This document shows positions 34,542-45,105 of a stretch of 64,000 nucleotides of DNA, one piece after another (position 1 is the stretch's first letter; each line of letters begins with the position of its first letter). The position numbers were made by a program, and so were the translations under genes. Source of the stretch: Mucilaginibacter sp. UR6-11 (GTDB lineage Bacteria; Bacteroidota; Bacteroidia; Sphingobacteriales; Sphingobacteriaceae); contig NZ_JAJIWO010000005.1 of assembly GCF_020880695.1 (NCBI RefSeq), positions 1-64,000 on the forward strand, given 5' to 3'. The notes below the pieces were generated by a model, which was not told the origin of the DNA, made no database searches, and saw only the letters and a list, made by a program, of their open reading frames with translations.

Positions 34542-37500
34542 ATGGCTAATTGCTACATAAAGAAATATTTCATGGTTATCGTGATATTGACGCTAATGCT
34601 GGCCAAAACCAGTTATGCATCAGCACATAATAGCCCGGGCTGGGGTAAAACCGTGCCGGATACGGTCAGCGGTGTTGTACTGGATGAATATGGTAACCCC
34701 CTAAAAGGTGTTAGCGTTACCGTAAAAGGCAGCCCCGATTTCGTAACTACTAATGCAAGCGGTCGGTTTGTTATTAATGCCGCCGTAAATAATGTCCTGA
34801 TGTTTAATTATCCAAATTACAATGTAACAGAAGTTGTTGTTAAAAATAACAAAGGCCTTACGGTACGTTTAATCGATAGTTATTTAAAATCGCCCGAGAA
34901 AATAAATATTCTATATGGCACCGCTTTCACCTCAAAAAATATAGGGGCCATATCAACTGTTTATACTAATCAGCTAACTACTACACCGGCTACCTTGTAT
35001 ACTTATGCTTTGCCGGGTCAGCTATCGGGCTTGTATACCCAGCAGATAAGCGGTTTTGCGGCACCGCAAACAACCGGGCAAACGCATGCTGATTTTATAG
35101 GAAACGTAGTTAACCACAATAACTATTCAGAAAACGATAACACAGAATTTTTTCTTTCTTTAAGAGGGCAGGCGCCGATAACAGTGATTGATGGTGTACA
35201 GCGCGAAATATCTTCGCTTGATCCGGAAAGTATTGAGTCAATATCTGTTTTAAAAGATGGTTTGTCTAATATACTTTTGGGTATCAACAGCTCAAGGGGC
35301 GTGTTGCTGGTTACTACCAAACGGGCACAGGCAGGCCCGCCGCGTATATCATTTACCGCTCAATACGGGATGCAGCAATCGCTTGGTTTGCCTACACCGC
35401 TATCTGCCTATCAGTATGCTTATCTGTATAATGAGGCCTTACAGAACGATGCTAAACTGCCAATTTACAGCAGCTCCGACTTTAATGCTTACCGCAACCA
35501 TACCGACCCAAATCGCCATCCGGATGTGAATTGGTTTAAAACTATCCTCCGTGATAATTCTCCGATGACCAGTTATAAGCTGAATGTTAATGGCGGATCT
35601 GATATTGCACGCTACAGTGTGTCTTTAAATTATTTAGATCAGGCCGGCATATTTAAAACAGATGCTTCAGTACCGTATAACACCAATAACGATCTTAACC
35701 GGTATATTATTAACTCTGATCTTTCGGTTAACGTAACAAAAAAATTCAACGTAGACCTGCAATTGTTTGGCCGCATACAGCAAGCCACCCAACCCGGACC
35801 GGGATATAACAGTATTTTAAGTACGTTATTTACAACACCCAATAATGCGTACCCGGTTTATAATCTAAATGGCTCATTTGCCGGTACCACCAACTTTACT
35901 AATAACCTGCTGGCGCAGACAGAGTTCTCCGGCTATCAGCGTACCAGTAGTAATGATGTGCTGGCTAACCTTGATCTTAAATATGATATGAGCAGTGTAA
36001 CGCCGGGTTTATCAGCAATAGGTAAAAGCAACCTGTCATTTTCGTCGCAAAGCGTAATAAACAGGGGGCTACAAAATAATGCCTATCTTATTAAGGCTGA
36101 TAGCACCTACTCGGCTGTTGGCACACCGGTTGCGCAGGCCAATGCTTTTGGCAGCGTATCAAGCGCCAGGTATTTTTACGCACAGGGAGCTTTAAATTAT
36201 GACAGGCAATTCGGTAAACATAATATTACCGGCATGCTGTTTTATGACACCCGTTCTGTCACCTTAAATTATGATCTGACCGCTGTAACAACTAACCGGG
36301 CTTTAAAGGCCGGTTACAATTACGATGATAAATATTTTGTGGAAGCCGCAGTTAACTACAGTGGTTACAACAGATACCCTCCGCATAACCAAAATGGCTG
36401 GTTCTACGCGGGCGGCCTGGGTTGGCAAATGGGTAAAGAAGATTTTATTAAAAATAACTTTAGTGGTATTAATTCCTGGAAATGGCGGGCCGATTACGCC
36501 CGTACCGGAAATGCCAATGTCGATAATTTCGGTTATTACAACTTTTTGCAAACTTATAGCGCATCAAATGGATATGTTTACTCTACAGGTAACAGCAGGG
36601 CGCCTGTACAGGGATATAGCGAGAACGCGTTGGCTAACCCGCTTATCAGTTGGGAAAAAGCCGACAAGATTGATATAGGTACAGATATAGCTTTCGGGAG
36701 CAATCACTTCAAGATCAATGCCGATTATTACCATGACAGGTACAGCGACCTGTTACAAATAAGAGGTAACAGTATAGCTTTATTGGGTATTCCTTATTCT
36801 GCCGAAAACCTGGGTATTAATTTAGTACAGGGCGGCGAGTTAAGCCTTACCTACCAAAATAATATTGGTAACTTTAATTACTTTTTAACCGGTAATGGTT
36901 CTATACAATCAACCAAGATCATTTTTAGTGATGAAGAGCCGTCTCCTTACCCATGGTTGCGTCATACCGGTAATTCGCCGGGCGCTATCTACGGCTATAC
37001 CGCAATAGGTTTCTTTAAAGACGCCAATGATGCTGCAACCAGTGCTACTACAACCGGTTATACCGCCCAGGCAGGTGATGTAAAATATAAGGATCTTAAT
37101 AATGATCACGTTATTAATCAGTTTGACATCTCCAATATCGGCAATAACAAACCGCTTATTTATTACGGGTTTTCATCCGGATTTAGCTACAAGGGTTTTA
37201 GCCTTAGTTTTATTATTCAAGGGGTAGGCAACAGGCAAATATTATACAACAACCCAATTGTTAATGGGTTCGAAGGTATCGGCTTCCTGGGTTTAACTTA
37301 TGCGGGACAGGGCTACGAGGCTTTGACCGGCAGGTGGACGCCTGAAACTGCCAATACCGCCACTTTGCCGCGGCTGTCTTTAGGCAACGCTAATAACACA
37401 GCAAACTCAACACTATTTCTGCGTAACGGTAATTATTTAAGATTAAAGAATGCCGAGATCGGTTACAATATTCCTTACAGCTTTGCAAAAAAATTACGCC

Positions 37501-37637
37501 TATCAGGTATAAGAGTTTTTGCTAACGGAGAGAACCTGGCGACGCTCTATGGCTATAAAGGGATTGATCCTGAGGTTTACGGTATTGCCTATCCAATTCA
37601 GCGGGTTTTTAATGCTGGTATTAACATTAAGCTTTAA
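34542..37637 (+). CDS. SusC-type TonB-dependent receptor 1 of the large locus
   Basis: 1031 aa from the ATG at 34542. An upstream start at 34464 would add 26 residues before the signal peptide and overlap the operator. After a signal (about 1-28) comes a carboxypeptidase-D-like domain (VSGVVLDEYGNPLKGVSVTV), then a plug (APITVIDGVQREISSLDPES, VLKDGLSNILLGINSSRG) and a barrel. The plug carries the usual SusC features though its TonB-box region (KINILYGTAF) is atypical. It is followed after 26 bp by a SusD gene, the normal SusC-SusD order. Confidence 0.92.
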   Translation: MANCYIKKYFMVIVILTLMLAKTSYASAHNSPGWGKTVPDTVSGVVLDEYGNPLKGVSVTVKGSPDFVTTNASGRFVINAAVNNVLMFNYPNYNVTEVVVKNNKGLTVRLIDSYLKSPEKINILYGTAFTSKNIGAISTVYTNQLTTTPATLYTYALPGQLSGLYTQQISGFAAPQTTGQTHADFIGNVVNHNNYSENDNTEFFLSLRGQAPITVIDGVQREISSLDPESIESISVLKDGLSNILLGINSSRGVLLVTTKRAQAGPPRISFTAQYGMQQSLGLPTPLSAYQYAYLYNEALQNDAKLPIYSSSDFNAYRNHTDPNRHPDVNWFKTILRDNSPMTSYKLNVNGGSDIARYSVSLNYLDQAGIFKTDASVPYNTNNDLNRYIINSDLSVNVTKKFNVDLQLFGRIQQATQPGPGYNSILSTLFTTPNNAYPVYNLNGSFAGTTNFTNNLLAQTEFSGYQRTSSNDVLANLDLKYDMSSVTPGLSAIGKSNLSFSSQSVINRGLQNNAYLIKADSTYSAVGTPVAQANAFGSVSSARYFYAQGALNYDRQFGKHNITGMLFYDTRSVTLNYDLTAVTTNRALKAGYNYDDKYFVEAAVNYSGYNRYPPHNQNGWFYAGGLGWQMGKEDFIKNNFSGINSWKWRADYARTGNANVDNFGYYNFLQTYSASNGYVYSTGNSRAPVQGYSENALANPLISWEKADKIDIGTDIAFGSNHFKINADYYHDRYSDLLQIRGNSIALLGIPYSAENLGINLVQGGELSLTYQNNIGNFNYFLTGNGSIQSTKIIFSDEEPSPYPWLRHTGNSPGAIYGYTAIGFFKDANDAATSATTTGYTAQAGDVKYKDLNNDHVINQFDISNIGNNKPLIYYGFSSGFSYKGFSLSFIIQGVGNRQILYNNPIVNGFEGIGFLGLTYAGQGYEALTGRWTPETANTATLPRLSLGNANNTANSTLFLRNGNYLRLKNAEIGYNIPYSFAKKLRLSGIRVFANGENLATLYGYKGIDPEVYGIAYPIQRVFNAGINIKL

Positions 37638-37663
37638 TTTTTGCCATCTATAAATATAAGATC

Positions 37664-39370
37664 ATGAAAAATTATAAAAATATTATAGCAATCACCGCAT
37701 TAATATTGGCAATTGCCGGTTGCAAAAAGTACGAGCAGTTCCCGGTAGATAAAGTGACCATTAATTATGTTTTCGACAGCAAGGATTCTTTAGGATCTAA
37801 TGCCCAAAAGTATTTGTTTAACATTTATGGCTTTTTAAAGAATGGCCATAACAGAGTTGGCAACGATTACCTGGATGCCGCCAGCGATGACGCTATTTCA
37901 TCAGCCTCATCGTCAACAAACGTAGTTACTATATTGGCGACAGGTGCTTACAATTCTTATTCATTACCGGCTGATGAAAATCTTTGGGCCTATTATTATG
38001 CAGGTATACGCGACGCAAATGAATTTGTTACCAATATTGGCGTGGTACCTGTAATGGCCAAATACAACGGCTATTCAATGAAATATGTTTGGAAAAGCGA
38101 GGCCCGGTTTTTAAGAGCCATGTTTTACTTTGAACTGGTAAAGCGTTATGGAGGTGTACCTTTATTGGGTGACAAAGTTTTTAAAATATCTGATAACGTT
38201 GCTCTTCCCCGCAATTCGTTTGACGATTGCATAAAATACATTACCAGCGAATGTGATGCTATAAAGGATTCGCTGTTGGTTGCTCCGATTGCTGACCCTA
38301 ATGCCGATAGCCATCGCCCGACAAAAGGAAGCGCCATGGCTTTAAAGGCAAGGGTATTGCTATATGCTGCCAGCCCACTGTTTAACGGCGGTAATATTGA
38401 CGCAGCAAACCCGCTAACCGGTTATACCAACTTTAGTGCAGGCAGGTGGGCCGCCGCAGCAGCGGCAGCCAAAGATGTGATGAACCTGGGTAGCTATTCA
38501 TTACTGTCAAACTTTAAAGATGTATTCATCACTCAAAATAATTCCGAAATATTGTTTATGCGCGAGGTGGGTAATAATAATAATATCGAGACCAATAACG
38601 GGCCGGTAGGGTTTACTACCGCTGGCGGCAAGGGGCAAACAAGTCCAACGCAAGAACTGGTAAATTCTTTTCCGATGTCGAACGGCCTGCCTATAACAGA
38701 TGCCGCGTCAACATACGACTCCAACAATCCATACAACAATCGCGACCCGCGATTCGCTGCTACCATAATATATAACGGTGCGCAATGGCTTAATACCCAA
38801 ATTCAAACCTATGAGGGCGGCCAAAGCAAACCTAACAGTACATTGCAGCAAACCCAAACTGGTTATTATATGCGCAAGTTTATGGGCAACTTCGAAAGCG
38901 CAAACAATTATAGCTCACATAGTTCAGACTGGTTGGTGCAGCGATACGCAGATATTGTTTTAGCCTATGCCGAAGCACAAAACGAGGTTGCCGGACCGGC
39001 GCAGGACGTTTATGACGCTGTAATTAGCATTCGTAAGCGTGCCGGAATTGCTGCGGGGAGCAATGGCCTCTATGGCCTCACTGCGGGTATGAGTAAAGAC
39101 CAGATGCGTGCCATTATACAAAATGAACGACGGATAGAATTTGCTTTTGAAGAGAGCCGGTACTGGGATATCCGCAGATGGAAGATTGCCGAAACGGTGA
39201 TGAACAAGCCGCTTACAGGCATAAGTATAGTGAAGCAAAACGCAAATTTAACCTATAATCCGGTAACTGTTTTAACGCCTAAGTTTTTTGTACCAAAGAT
39301 GTATTTGTACCCTATACCGTATGATGAAGTGTTGAAGAATCCCAATATGAAACAAAATCCCGGATGGTAA
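37664..39370 (+). CDS. SusD/RagB-family lipoprotein 2 of the large locus
   Basis: 568 aa. Lipoprotein signal with lipobox IAGC at about residue 20. RagB/SusD landmarks: EARFLRAMFYFELVKRYGG, LKARVLLYAASPLFNGG, ADIVLAYAEAQNE, and ERRIEFAFEESRYWDIRRW near the C-terminus, ending MKQNPGW. It resembles the 31219 product over most of its length, so they are paralogues. It is probably the partner of the receptor immediately upstream. Confidence 0.93.
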   Translation: MKNYKNIIAITALILAIAGCKKYEQFPVDKVTINYVFDSKDSLGSNAQKYLFNIYGFLKNGHNRVGNDYLDAASDDAISSASSSTNVVTILATGAYNSYSLPADENLWAYYYAGIRDANEFVTNIGVVPVMAKYNGYSMKYVWKSEARFLRAMFYFELVKRYGGVPLLGDKVFKISDNVALPRNSFDDCIKYITSECDAIKDSLLVAPIADPNADSHRPTKGSAMALKARVLLYAASPLFNGGNIDAANPLTGYTNFSAGRWAAAAAAAKDVMNLGSYSLLSNFKDVFITQNNSEILFMREVGNNNNIETNNGPVGFTTAGGKGQTSPTQELVNSFPMSNGLPITDAASTYDSNNPYNNRDPRFAATIIYNGAQWLNTQIQTYEGGQSKPNSTLQQTQTGYYMRKFMGNFESANNYSSHSSDWLVQRYADIVLAYAEAQNEVAGPAQDVYDAVISIRKRAGIAAGSNGLYGLTAGMSKDQMRAIIQNERRIEFAFEESRYWDIRRWKIAETVMNKPLTGISIVKQNANLTYNPVTVLTPKFFVPKMYLYPIPYDEVLKNPNMKQNPGW

Positions 39371-39404
39371 TTCGTAATCAATTTAATCAATTAATTAAGC
39401 AGCT

Positions 39405-42400
39405 ATGAGAAAAATAATACTTTTCTTTCAAATAATAATAACCTTGCTTCCGGTGGCATTGTATGCTCAAAGTACAACTATTACAGGTAGGGTACGGGAT
39501 ATTGCGGGTGTTTTACCCGGTGTATCTGTTGTGGAAAAAGGCATTCCGACCAATGGCGTTGTAACTGATGCCAACGGTAAATTCACCCTAACCCTGAGGG
39601 GAGAATCTAAGACAATTATAGCCAGATTTATAGGCTATACTGCGCAGGAATATAAGGTAGGCAGTTCCAATGTCGCGGATATCATTCTGCAAGCCAGCAC
39701 AAATGGCCTGGATGAAGTATCTGTAATAGCTTATGGTACCAAAAAACGTATCACTAATACAGGTGCAGTAAGTTCAATATCAGCCAGCGACATACGCACT
39801 GTGCCAACTGCCAACGTGCAGAATGCTTTAACAGGTAAGCTGCCCGGATTTTTTTCTCAGCAAGGGTCCGGCCAACCGGGTAAAGATGCATCAGATTTTT
39901 ACATAAGGGGCGTAAGCTCTTTAAACCCGGCAGGTAACCAGCCACTGATTATTGTGGATGATATTGAGTATAGCTATGACCAATTGCAACAAATAAATGT
40001 AAACGAAATTGAAAGTATATCTATTCTTAAAGATGCTTCTACTACTGCCGTTTATGGTATTAAAGGTGCAAACGGCGTATTGGTGGTAACCACCCGTCGT
40101 GGTAAAGGTGGCACGCCAAAAGTAAACTTAAGGGTTGAAGGCGGCGGGGCACAACCAACCAAAACACCAAAGTTTTTAGATTCTTATCAATCAGCGCTAT
40201 TGATTAACGAGGCGCAAAAAAATGATGGTATACAGCAAACATTCACCCAGGCAGATCTGCAGGCATTTAAGGACGGTACAGATCCTTATGGTCATCCAAA
40301 CGTTAACTGGTATGATAAGGTTTTTAAAAAATATAGCACCCAGGCCAATACCAATTTAGATATTTCGGGCGGATCTGAGGCTTTAAAATATTTCATTTCT
40401 GGTGGTGCTTTAAACCAAAATGGTTTAGTGCACGATTTTGCCGATCCGCAGAGCCTTGTTAATACCAATTACTACTTCAGGCGCTACAATTTCCGTTCAA
40501 ACCTTGATCTGAAAGCCAATAAGACGCTCGATCTGCGTTTAGACGTAACTACCCGTTTTGGCGATCTGAATCAACCCTATAATGAAAATGCGGTAGGTGA
40601 AGTTTATAATTTTACCAAAGAGACACCGTTTACTGCGCCCTATTTAAACCCTAACGGAAGCTATTCATATGCTTATTCCAGTTTTAACCCTGAACATTTG
40701 CCTACGCTGAACGCCAGGCTGGCAACAGGTGGTTATCAGCATTCGCGCCGCACAGATTTTAACTTCCTGTTTGGTGCAACACAAAAATTAGATGCCATAA
40801 CTGACGGGCTTTCGTTAACAGGTCGCGTGGCTTACTCCAGCATTGAGCAATTTACCAAGCAAATATTTAATGGAAGTGGTAACGGGGACGGTATTCCTGC
40901 TTATCATTATAACCCTGTTACGGGTCAATATGCATTAAGACCTGGTGCTACCTATGTTTATCAAACCTATGCTTTAACCGGTAATACTGATATTAACAGT
41001 AATAACTATAACATCCAGTTATATGCCAATTATGATCGCACTTTTAATAGCGCGCATCACTTTTCGGGATTGTTACTATTCAATCAAACCTCAAATACCT
41101 TCTTTGCACAACCGTTACTTGATGCTGCACAAGTGGGGGTGCCGCAAAAGTTCAGGGGGATATCGGGTAAAGCAGGTTATGATTACAAACAAAAATACCT
41201 TATAGATTTTAACGTAGCCTATAACGGTACTGACAGGTTTGCTGCTAACCACCGCTATGGCATTTTTCCGGCGGCAAGTGTTGGTTATAATCTTGCTAAA
41301 GAGTCTTTTTTTAACCATGCTTTACCCATCTTCAGCCTGTTTAAAATACGCGCAAGTTATGGTTTAGTGGGATCTGACGCTGCGCCGGGTAACCGTTATG
41401 TGTACAACCAGGTTTACAACCAGGGTGCGCCGTATAGCTATGGACAGTCAGCGCAGGCCTATAACACTATATCAGAGGGCGCGCTGGGTAATCCTAATGT
41501 TGTTTGGGAACGAGCCCGTAAACTGGACATGGGTTTAGATATGAACTTTTTTCAGGATAAGATATCAGTTACGGCCGATTATTTTCATGACATTCGCTAC
41601 AACCAGCTGATTACGCCCGGCAGTGTGCCTGAAATACTGGGTGTAAGCCTGCCTGCCGTAAACATCGGCAAAACACAAAATCAGGGTATAGACGGGCAGA
41701 TAAGCTATCATGGTAACGCTGGTAAAGTACAATACAATGCGGGCTTTGTATTCTCCTATGCAAAAAATAAAATACTGTTTGAAGACGAGGCTACGCCGGC
41801 ATACCCGTATCTCGCCCGTACGGGACATGCTATCGGCCAGCAGTTTGGTTATCATTCCTTAGGTTATTATACAGCAGCGGATATCAATGAAATCACAGCT
41901 TACCGTGCTGCTCATGGTAATTCAAACACAGGTAACACAATCGCTATACCTGATAACGGCATACCATTGCAACCCGGCGATCTTAAATATCAGGACCTTA
42001 ACGGGGATGGTGTGATTAATGTGTTTGACCAAAGAGCTATTGGCAGGCCCAATCTCCCTAATACTATTTTGGGGCTATCTTTGCAGGTAGCTTATAAAGG
42101 ATTTAGTATGAGCGTATTAATGCAAGGCTCCTTCAATTATAGCTTTGCCGTGCTGGGCACAGGTATAGAACCTTTCCAGAGCCAGTTTCAGCCAATACAC
42201 GAAGAGCGCTGGACTCCGCAAAATTCGATTAATGCCAATTTCCCGCGCTTAGGTTTGAACCCTACATCAATAAACAGCCCTACAGCTTATTTTTCTGATT
42301 ACTGGTTAATAAACGCTTACTACATCAGGGTAAAAACCATAGATATTGGTTATCAGCTGCCAACAAAATTGTTACCGTTTAAAATAAATAATGCACGTGT

Positions 42401-42539
42401 TTATCTGAGTGCCTATAACTTATTCACTTTTGATAACTATAATAAATATCAGCAGGATCCGGAGATATCTACCAATACGGCAGGTGACGCTTACATTAAC
42501 CAGCGTGTTCTTAACCTGGGGATTCAGCTTGGCTTTTAG
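39405..42539 (+). CDS. SusC-type TonB-dependent receptor 2 of the large locus
   Basis: 1044 aa with a signal peptide (ends LYAQ, about 22), carboxypeptidase-D-like domain (TITGRVRDIAGVLPGVSVVE), TonB box region LDEVSVIAYGTKKR, plug motifs NPAGNQPLIIVDDIEY and DASTTAVYGIKGANGVLVVT, and a barrel ending LGIQLGF. No SusD gene follows: a terminator and an unrelated membrane protein do. Its SusD partner may be the one at 31219, four genes upstream. Confidence 0.93.
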   Translation: MRKIILFFQIIITLLPVALYAQSTTITGRVRDIAGVLPGVSVVEKGIPTNGVVTDANGKFTLTLRGESKTIIARFIGYTAQEYKVGSSNVADIILQASTNGLDEVSVIAYGTKKRITNTGAVSSISASDIRTVPTANVQNALTGKLPGFFSQQGSGQPGKDASDFYIRGVSSLNPAGNQPLIIVDDIEYSYDQLQQINVNEIESISILKDASTTAVYGIKGANGVLVVTTRRGKGGTPKVNLRVEGGGAQPTKTPKFLDSYQSALLINEAQKNDGIQQTFTQADLQAFKDGTDPYGHPNVNWYDKVFKKYSTQANTNLDISGGSEALKYFISGGALNQNGLVHDFADPQSLVNTNYYFRRYNFRSNLDLKANKTLDLRLDVTTRFGDLNQPYNENAVGEVYNFTKETPFTAPYLNPNGSYSYAYSSFNPEHLPTLNARLATGGYQHSRRTDFNFLFGATQKLDAITDGLSLTGRVAYSSIEQFTKQIFNGSGNGDGIPAYHYNPVTGQYALRPGATYVYQTYALTGNTDINSNNYNIQLYANYDRTFNSAHHFSGLLLFNQTSNTFFAQPLLDAAQVGVPQKFRGISGKAGYDYKQKYLIDFNVAYNGTDRFAANHRYGIFPAASVGYNLAKESFFNHALPIFSLFKIRASYGLVGSDAAPGNRYVYNQVYNQGAPYSYGQSAQAYNTISEGALGNPNVVWERARKLDMGLDMNFFQDKISVTADYFHDIRYNQLITPGSVPEILGVSLPAVNIGKTQNQGIDGQISYHGNAGKVQYNAGFVFSYAKNKILFEDEATPAYPYLARTGHAIGQQFGYHSLGYYTAADINEITAYRAAHGNSNTGNTIAIPDNGIPLQPGDLKYQDLNGDGVINVFDQRAIGRPNLPNTILGLSLQVAYKGFSMSVLMQGSFNYSFAVLGTGIEPFQSQFQPIHEERWTPQNSINANFPRLGLNPTSINSPTAYFSDYWLINAYYIRVKTIDIGYQLPTKLLPFKINNARVYLSAYNLFTFDNYNKYQQDPEISTNTAGDAYINQRVLNLGIQLGF

Positions 42540-42558
42540 CAACTCTTTATGTCGGGAT

Positions 42559-42590
42559 AAGGGTTAACGTTGTTAAAACGTTAACCCTTT
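42559..42590 (+). terminator. Terminator after the Sus cluster
   Basis: AAGGGTTAACGTT (42559-42571) pairs perfectly with AACGTTAACCCTT (42577-42589) around a 5-nt loop, 20 bp after the SusC stop. Confidence 0.8.
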
Positions 42591-42635
42591 CTGATAAAAT
42601 GCCGTATGAACAATTGATATTAATACCTTAGCATT

Positions 42636-43802
42636 ATGTTTCCTACCATAGGCGATCTTTTCTATTACCTGTTTAATATCGGTATCAGTTTCCCTGTCCA
42701 AACCTTTGGTTTTTTTGTTGCGCTGTCTTTTTTCATTGCATACATCGTATTTAAATCAGAATTTAAACGGTATGAGGCTAATGGTAAAATTCATGCCTTT
42801 AAACGTAAAATTGTTATTGGTAAGCCTGCTTCCGTAGCAGATATGGCCGTTAATTTTTTATTAGGATTTTTGTTCGGTTTTAAAGTCTTAGGAGTCATTT
42901 TTAAATATGGAATTTTCGCCCACGATCCAAGGGGATACGTCTTGTCAGCACAGGGGAATCTTTTCGCCGGTTTATTGGCTGGTTTAGCTTTTGCCTGCTG
43001 GGTATACTTTGACAGAAAGAAACACATTTTAACCCGGCAAAAAGTTGTCGAACAAACCGTGCATCCTTATCAATTGTTAGGCCTGATCGTTTTTAGCGTT
43101 GGTATTGTTGGCTTTATCGGGGCAAAACTTTTCGACAGCGCCGAGCATATTGATCAGCTACTGTATAATCCTTGGGGTACCTTATTCTCTGCAAATGGTT
43201 TTACCTATTACGGCGGTTTAATATTTGGGGCGCTTACTTATCTTTACATTGGTCATCGTTATGGAATGAAACAGGTGCATCTGGCAGATATTGGCTCACC
43301 GGGCATGATGCTGGCCTATGGCGTCGGCCGCATTGGCTGTCAGTTATCCGGCGATGGCGACTGGGGAACCATCAATAATCATATCAAACCATTGTGGCTT
43401 GATTGGCTGCCCAATTGGATGTGGGCGTCGCGTTTTCCGCATAATTCCATTAATGCAGGTCTGCCAATTGCGGGTTGTGAGGGTAATTATTGTAATCAGT
43501 TAGTTCAGGGGGTTTACCCGACGTCATTTTATGAACTGGTTTTATGCATTGGTATGTTTTTACTGATATGGGCATTCCGAAAAAAAATTAAAATACCGGG
43601 GCTCATGTTCAGTATCTACCTTATTCTTAACGGGGGCGAACGTTTTTTGATAGAACATATCCGCATAAATTTTAATTACAGTTTTTTTGGCTTTACATTT
43701 ACACAAGCAGAAATTATAGGCGGCCTGATGCTGCTTGGCGGGCTTATCGGCTTAGTTATCCTAACAGTTAATAAACTTATGCATAAACCATTGGTGACCT
43801 GA
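42636..43802 (+). CDS. Lgt-like prolipoprotein diacylglyceryl transferase family protein
   Basis: 388 aa inner-membrane protein with about seven to eight hydrophobic helices. The Lgt-family signature region is present as GRIGCQLSGDGDWG (231-244), with R232 at the essential arginine. Relative to Escherichia coli Lgt, as I recall it, two key positions differ: the essential His region HGG reads YGG (in GFTYYGGL), and the signature Glu is Asp. C-terminal GGERFLIEHIRIN keeps the family's R-rich loop. It may be a divergent Lgt or a paralogue with another lipid-transfer role. Its place within a glycan locus is unusual. Confidence 0.75.
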   Translation: MFPTIGDLFYYLFNIGISFPVQTFGFFVALSFFIAYIVFKSEFKRYEANGKIHAFKRKIVIGKPASVADMAVNFLLGFLFGFKVLGVIFKYGIFAHDPRGYVLSAQGNLFAGLLAGLAFACWVYFDRKKHILTRQKVVEQTVHPYQLLGLIVFSVGIVGFIGAKLFDSAEHIDQLLYNPWGTLFSANGFTYYGGLIFGALTYLYIGHRYGMKQVHLADIGSPGMMLAYGVGRIGCQLSGDGDWGTINNHIKPLWLDWLPNWMWASRFPHNSINAGLPIAGCEGNYCNQLVQGVYPTSFYELVLCIGMFLLIWAFRKKIKIPGLMFSIYLILNGGERFLIEHIRINFNYSFFGFTFTQAEIIGGLMLLGGLIGLVILTVNKLMHKPLVT

Positions 43803-43835
43803 TATGCTTTTCGCAGACATCCCAATTAATAATAT

Positions 43836-45026
43836 ATGAATATGAGATCTTTTATAGTTGCCGGTTTATTTAGCTGTTTTTGGTGCTATGTCGCGACTGC
43901 ACAAATAAAAAAAACACCTAATCTTACCGACATTAAATTTACAGTTGAAGAAGCGCCTGAGTGGTCGGCGCTGCTTAAAAGAGACAGTGGCTGGTTTGGC
44001 GCCGACGGTATATATACCATACCTTTTAACGGGATTAAAAACCGCCAGGCAAATACCGGGGATAGCGTCCTGTTTATTTTTAGTGATACGATGGTAGGTG
44101 AAATTAAGGAAAATACCATGATGCCGGGCTACAAAATGATCCACAACTCGGTAGCTATTTTAAATGGTCACGTGCCGCTAAAAAACCAAATGAAATTTTA
44201 TTGGGATAAAGATGCCAAAGGTAATGCTAAATCGGTGTTTATACCCAGAACGCCTCAAACCGATACTGCTGATTATTACTGGCTGGGCGATGGGTTTGTA
44301 AACCAGGCGCTGAGTAATGCTATTTATATTTTTGGTTATCGGGTGCATAATATAAGTACCGGCGCATTTGGATTTAAAGAGGTTGGTAACACCCTTATAA
44401 AAATTCCGGCGGGTAGTAAGCCTCCATTCAAAAATGCCAGGCAAATGGATACTCCATTTTTCTTAACTGATAAAAAAGGCGAATCAGGTTCATTCGGCGC
44501 GGGTATTTACGTAAATACCAAACAGGCTGGGGCACTGCACCCAGACGGTTACCTATATGTCTATGGCGTTAAAGGGATGGCTAAAAATTTGATTATCGCG
44601 CGTGTATTGCCGGAGGATTTTGAAAATTTCAATAAATGGCGTTATTGGGATGGTACGGCATGGGTTGGCGATATGTACGCTGCTGCAGATGTTACAGATG
44701 GGGTTTCTAACGAATTGAGTGTTTCGGCTTTGCCAGATGGACGTTATGCTTTGGTATTTCAATTAGGGGGCATGAGTACTACTGTAGGCATGCGGATAGG
44801 GGCAAGCCCCAGGGGGCCGTTTGGGCCTGTGATTAAGTTGTGGGACTGTACGCCTGATCTTATTGAAAAAACATTTGTGGTATACAATGCCAAGGCGCAT
44901 CCCAGCCTTTCTAAACCAGGAGAACTGCTCATTAGTTATAATATCAACTCTGTTGAATTTATTAAGGACCTTATGGTACATCCAAATTTGTATCGTCCCA
45001 GGTTTATCCGGGTAGAATTTCAGTGA
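43836..45026 (+). CDS. Secreted DUF4185/beta-propeller-like protein
   Basis: 396 aa with a Sec signal peptide (ends ATAQ, about 24). The body is beta rich with propeller-like repeats: DSVLFIFSDTMVGE, DYYWLGDGFVNQ, and ASPRGPFGPVIKLWDC near the end. The pattern resembles the DUF4185 family (glycan-locus proteins with a beta-propeller fold). No catalytic pair is evident to me. The C-terminal half shares a layout with the DUF5005-like part of the 49711 lipoprotein. Function: probably carbohydrate binding or hydrolysis. Confidence 0.6.
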   Translation: MNMRSFIVAGLFSCFWCYVATAQIKKTPNLTDIKFTVEEAPEWSALLKRDSGWFGADGIYTIPFNGIKNRQANTGDSVLFIFSDTMVGEIKENTMMPGYKMIHNSVAILNGHVPLKNQMKFYWDKDAKGNAKSVFIPRTPQTDTADYYWLGDGFVNQALSNAIYIFGYRVHNISTGAFGFKEVGNTLIKIPAGSKPPFKNARQMDTPFFLTDKKGESGSFGAGIYVNTKQAGALHPDGYLYVYGVKGMAKNLIIARVLPEDFENFNKWRYWDGTAWVGDMYAAADVTDGVSNELSVSALPDGRYALVFQLGGMSTTVGMRIGASPRGPFGPVIKLWDCTPDLIEKTFVVYNAKAHPSLSKPGELLISYNINSVEFIKDLMVHPNLYRPRFIRVEFQ

Positions 45027-45069
45027 TTTCATAATTAATTTGCAAGTAGAAAAATTATCATTTACATTA

Positions 45070-45085
45070 GCTAAATCAATTTAGC
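45070..45085. promoter_or_regulatory. Putative LacI-type operator, site G
   Basis: GCTAAATCAATTTAGC, identical to site A over 16 bp, lies 20 bp before the ATG of the third SGNH gene. Two identical copies 20.6 kb apart at the same position relative to a start codon argue for real binding sites. Confidence 0.8.
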
Positions 45086-45105
45086 ATACTCTTTAATAAT
45101 ACATT

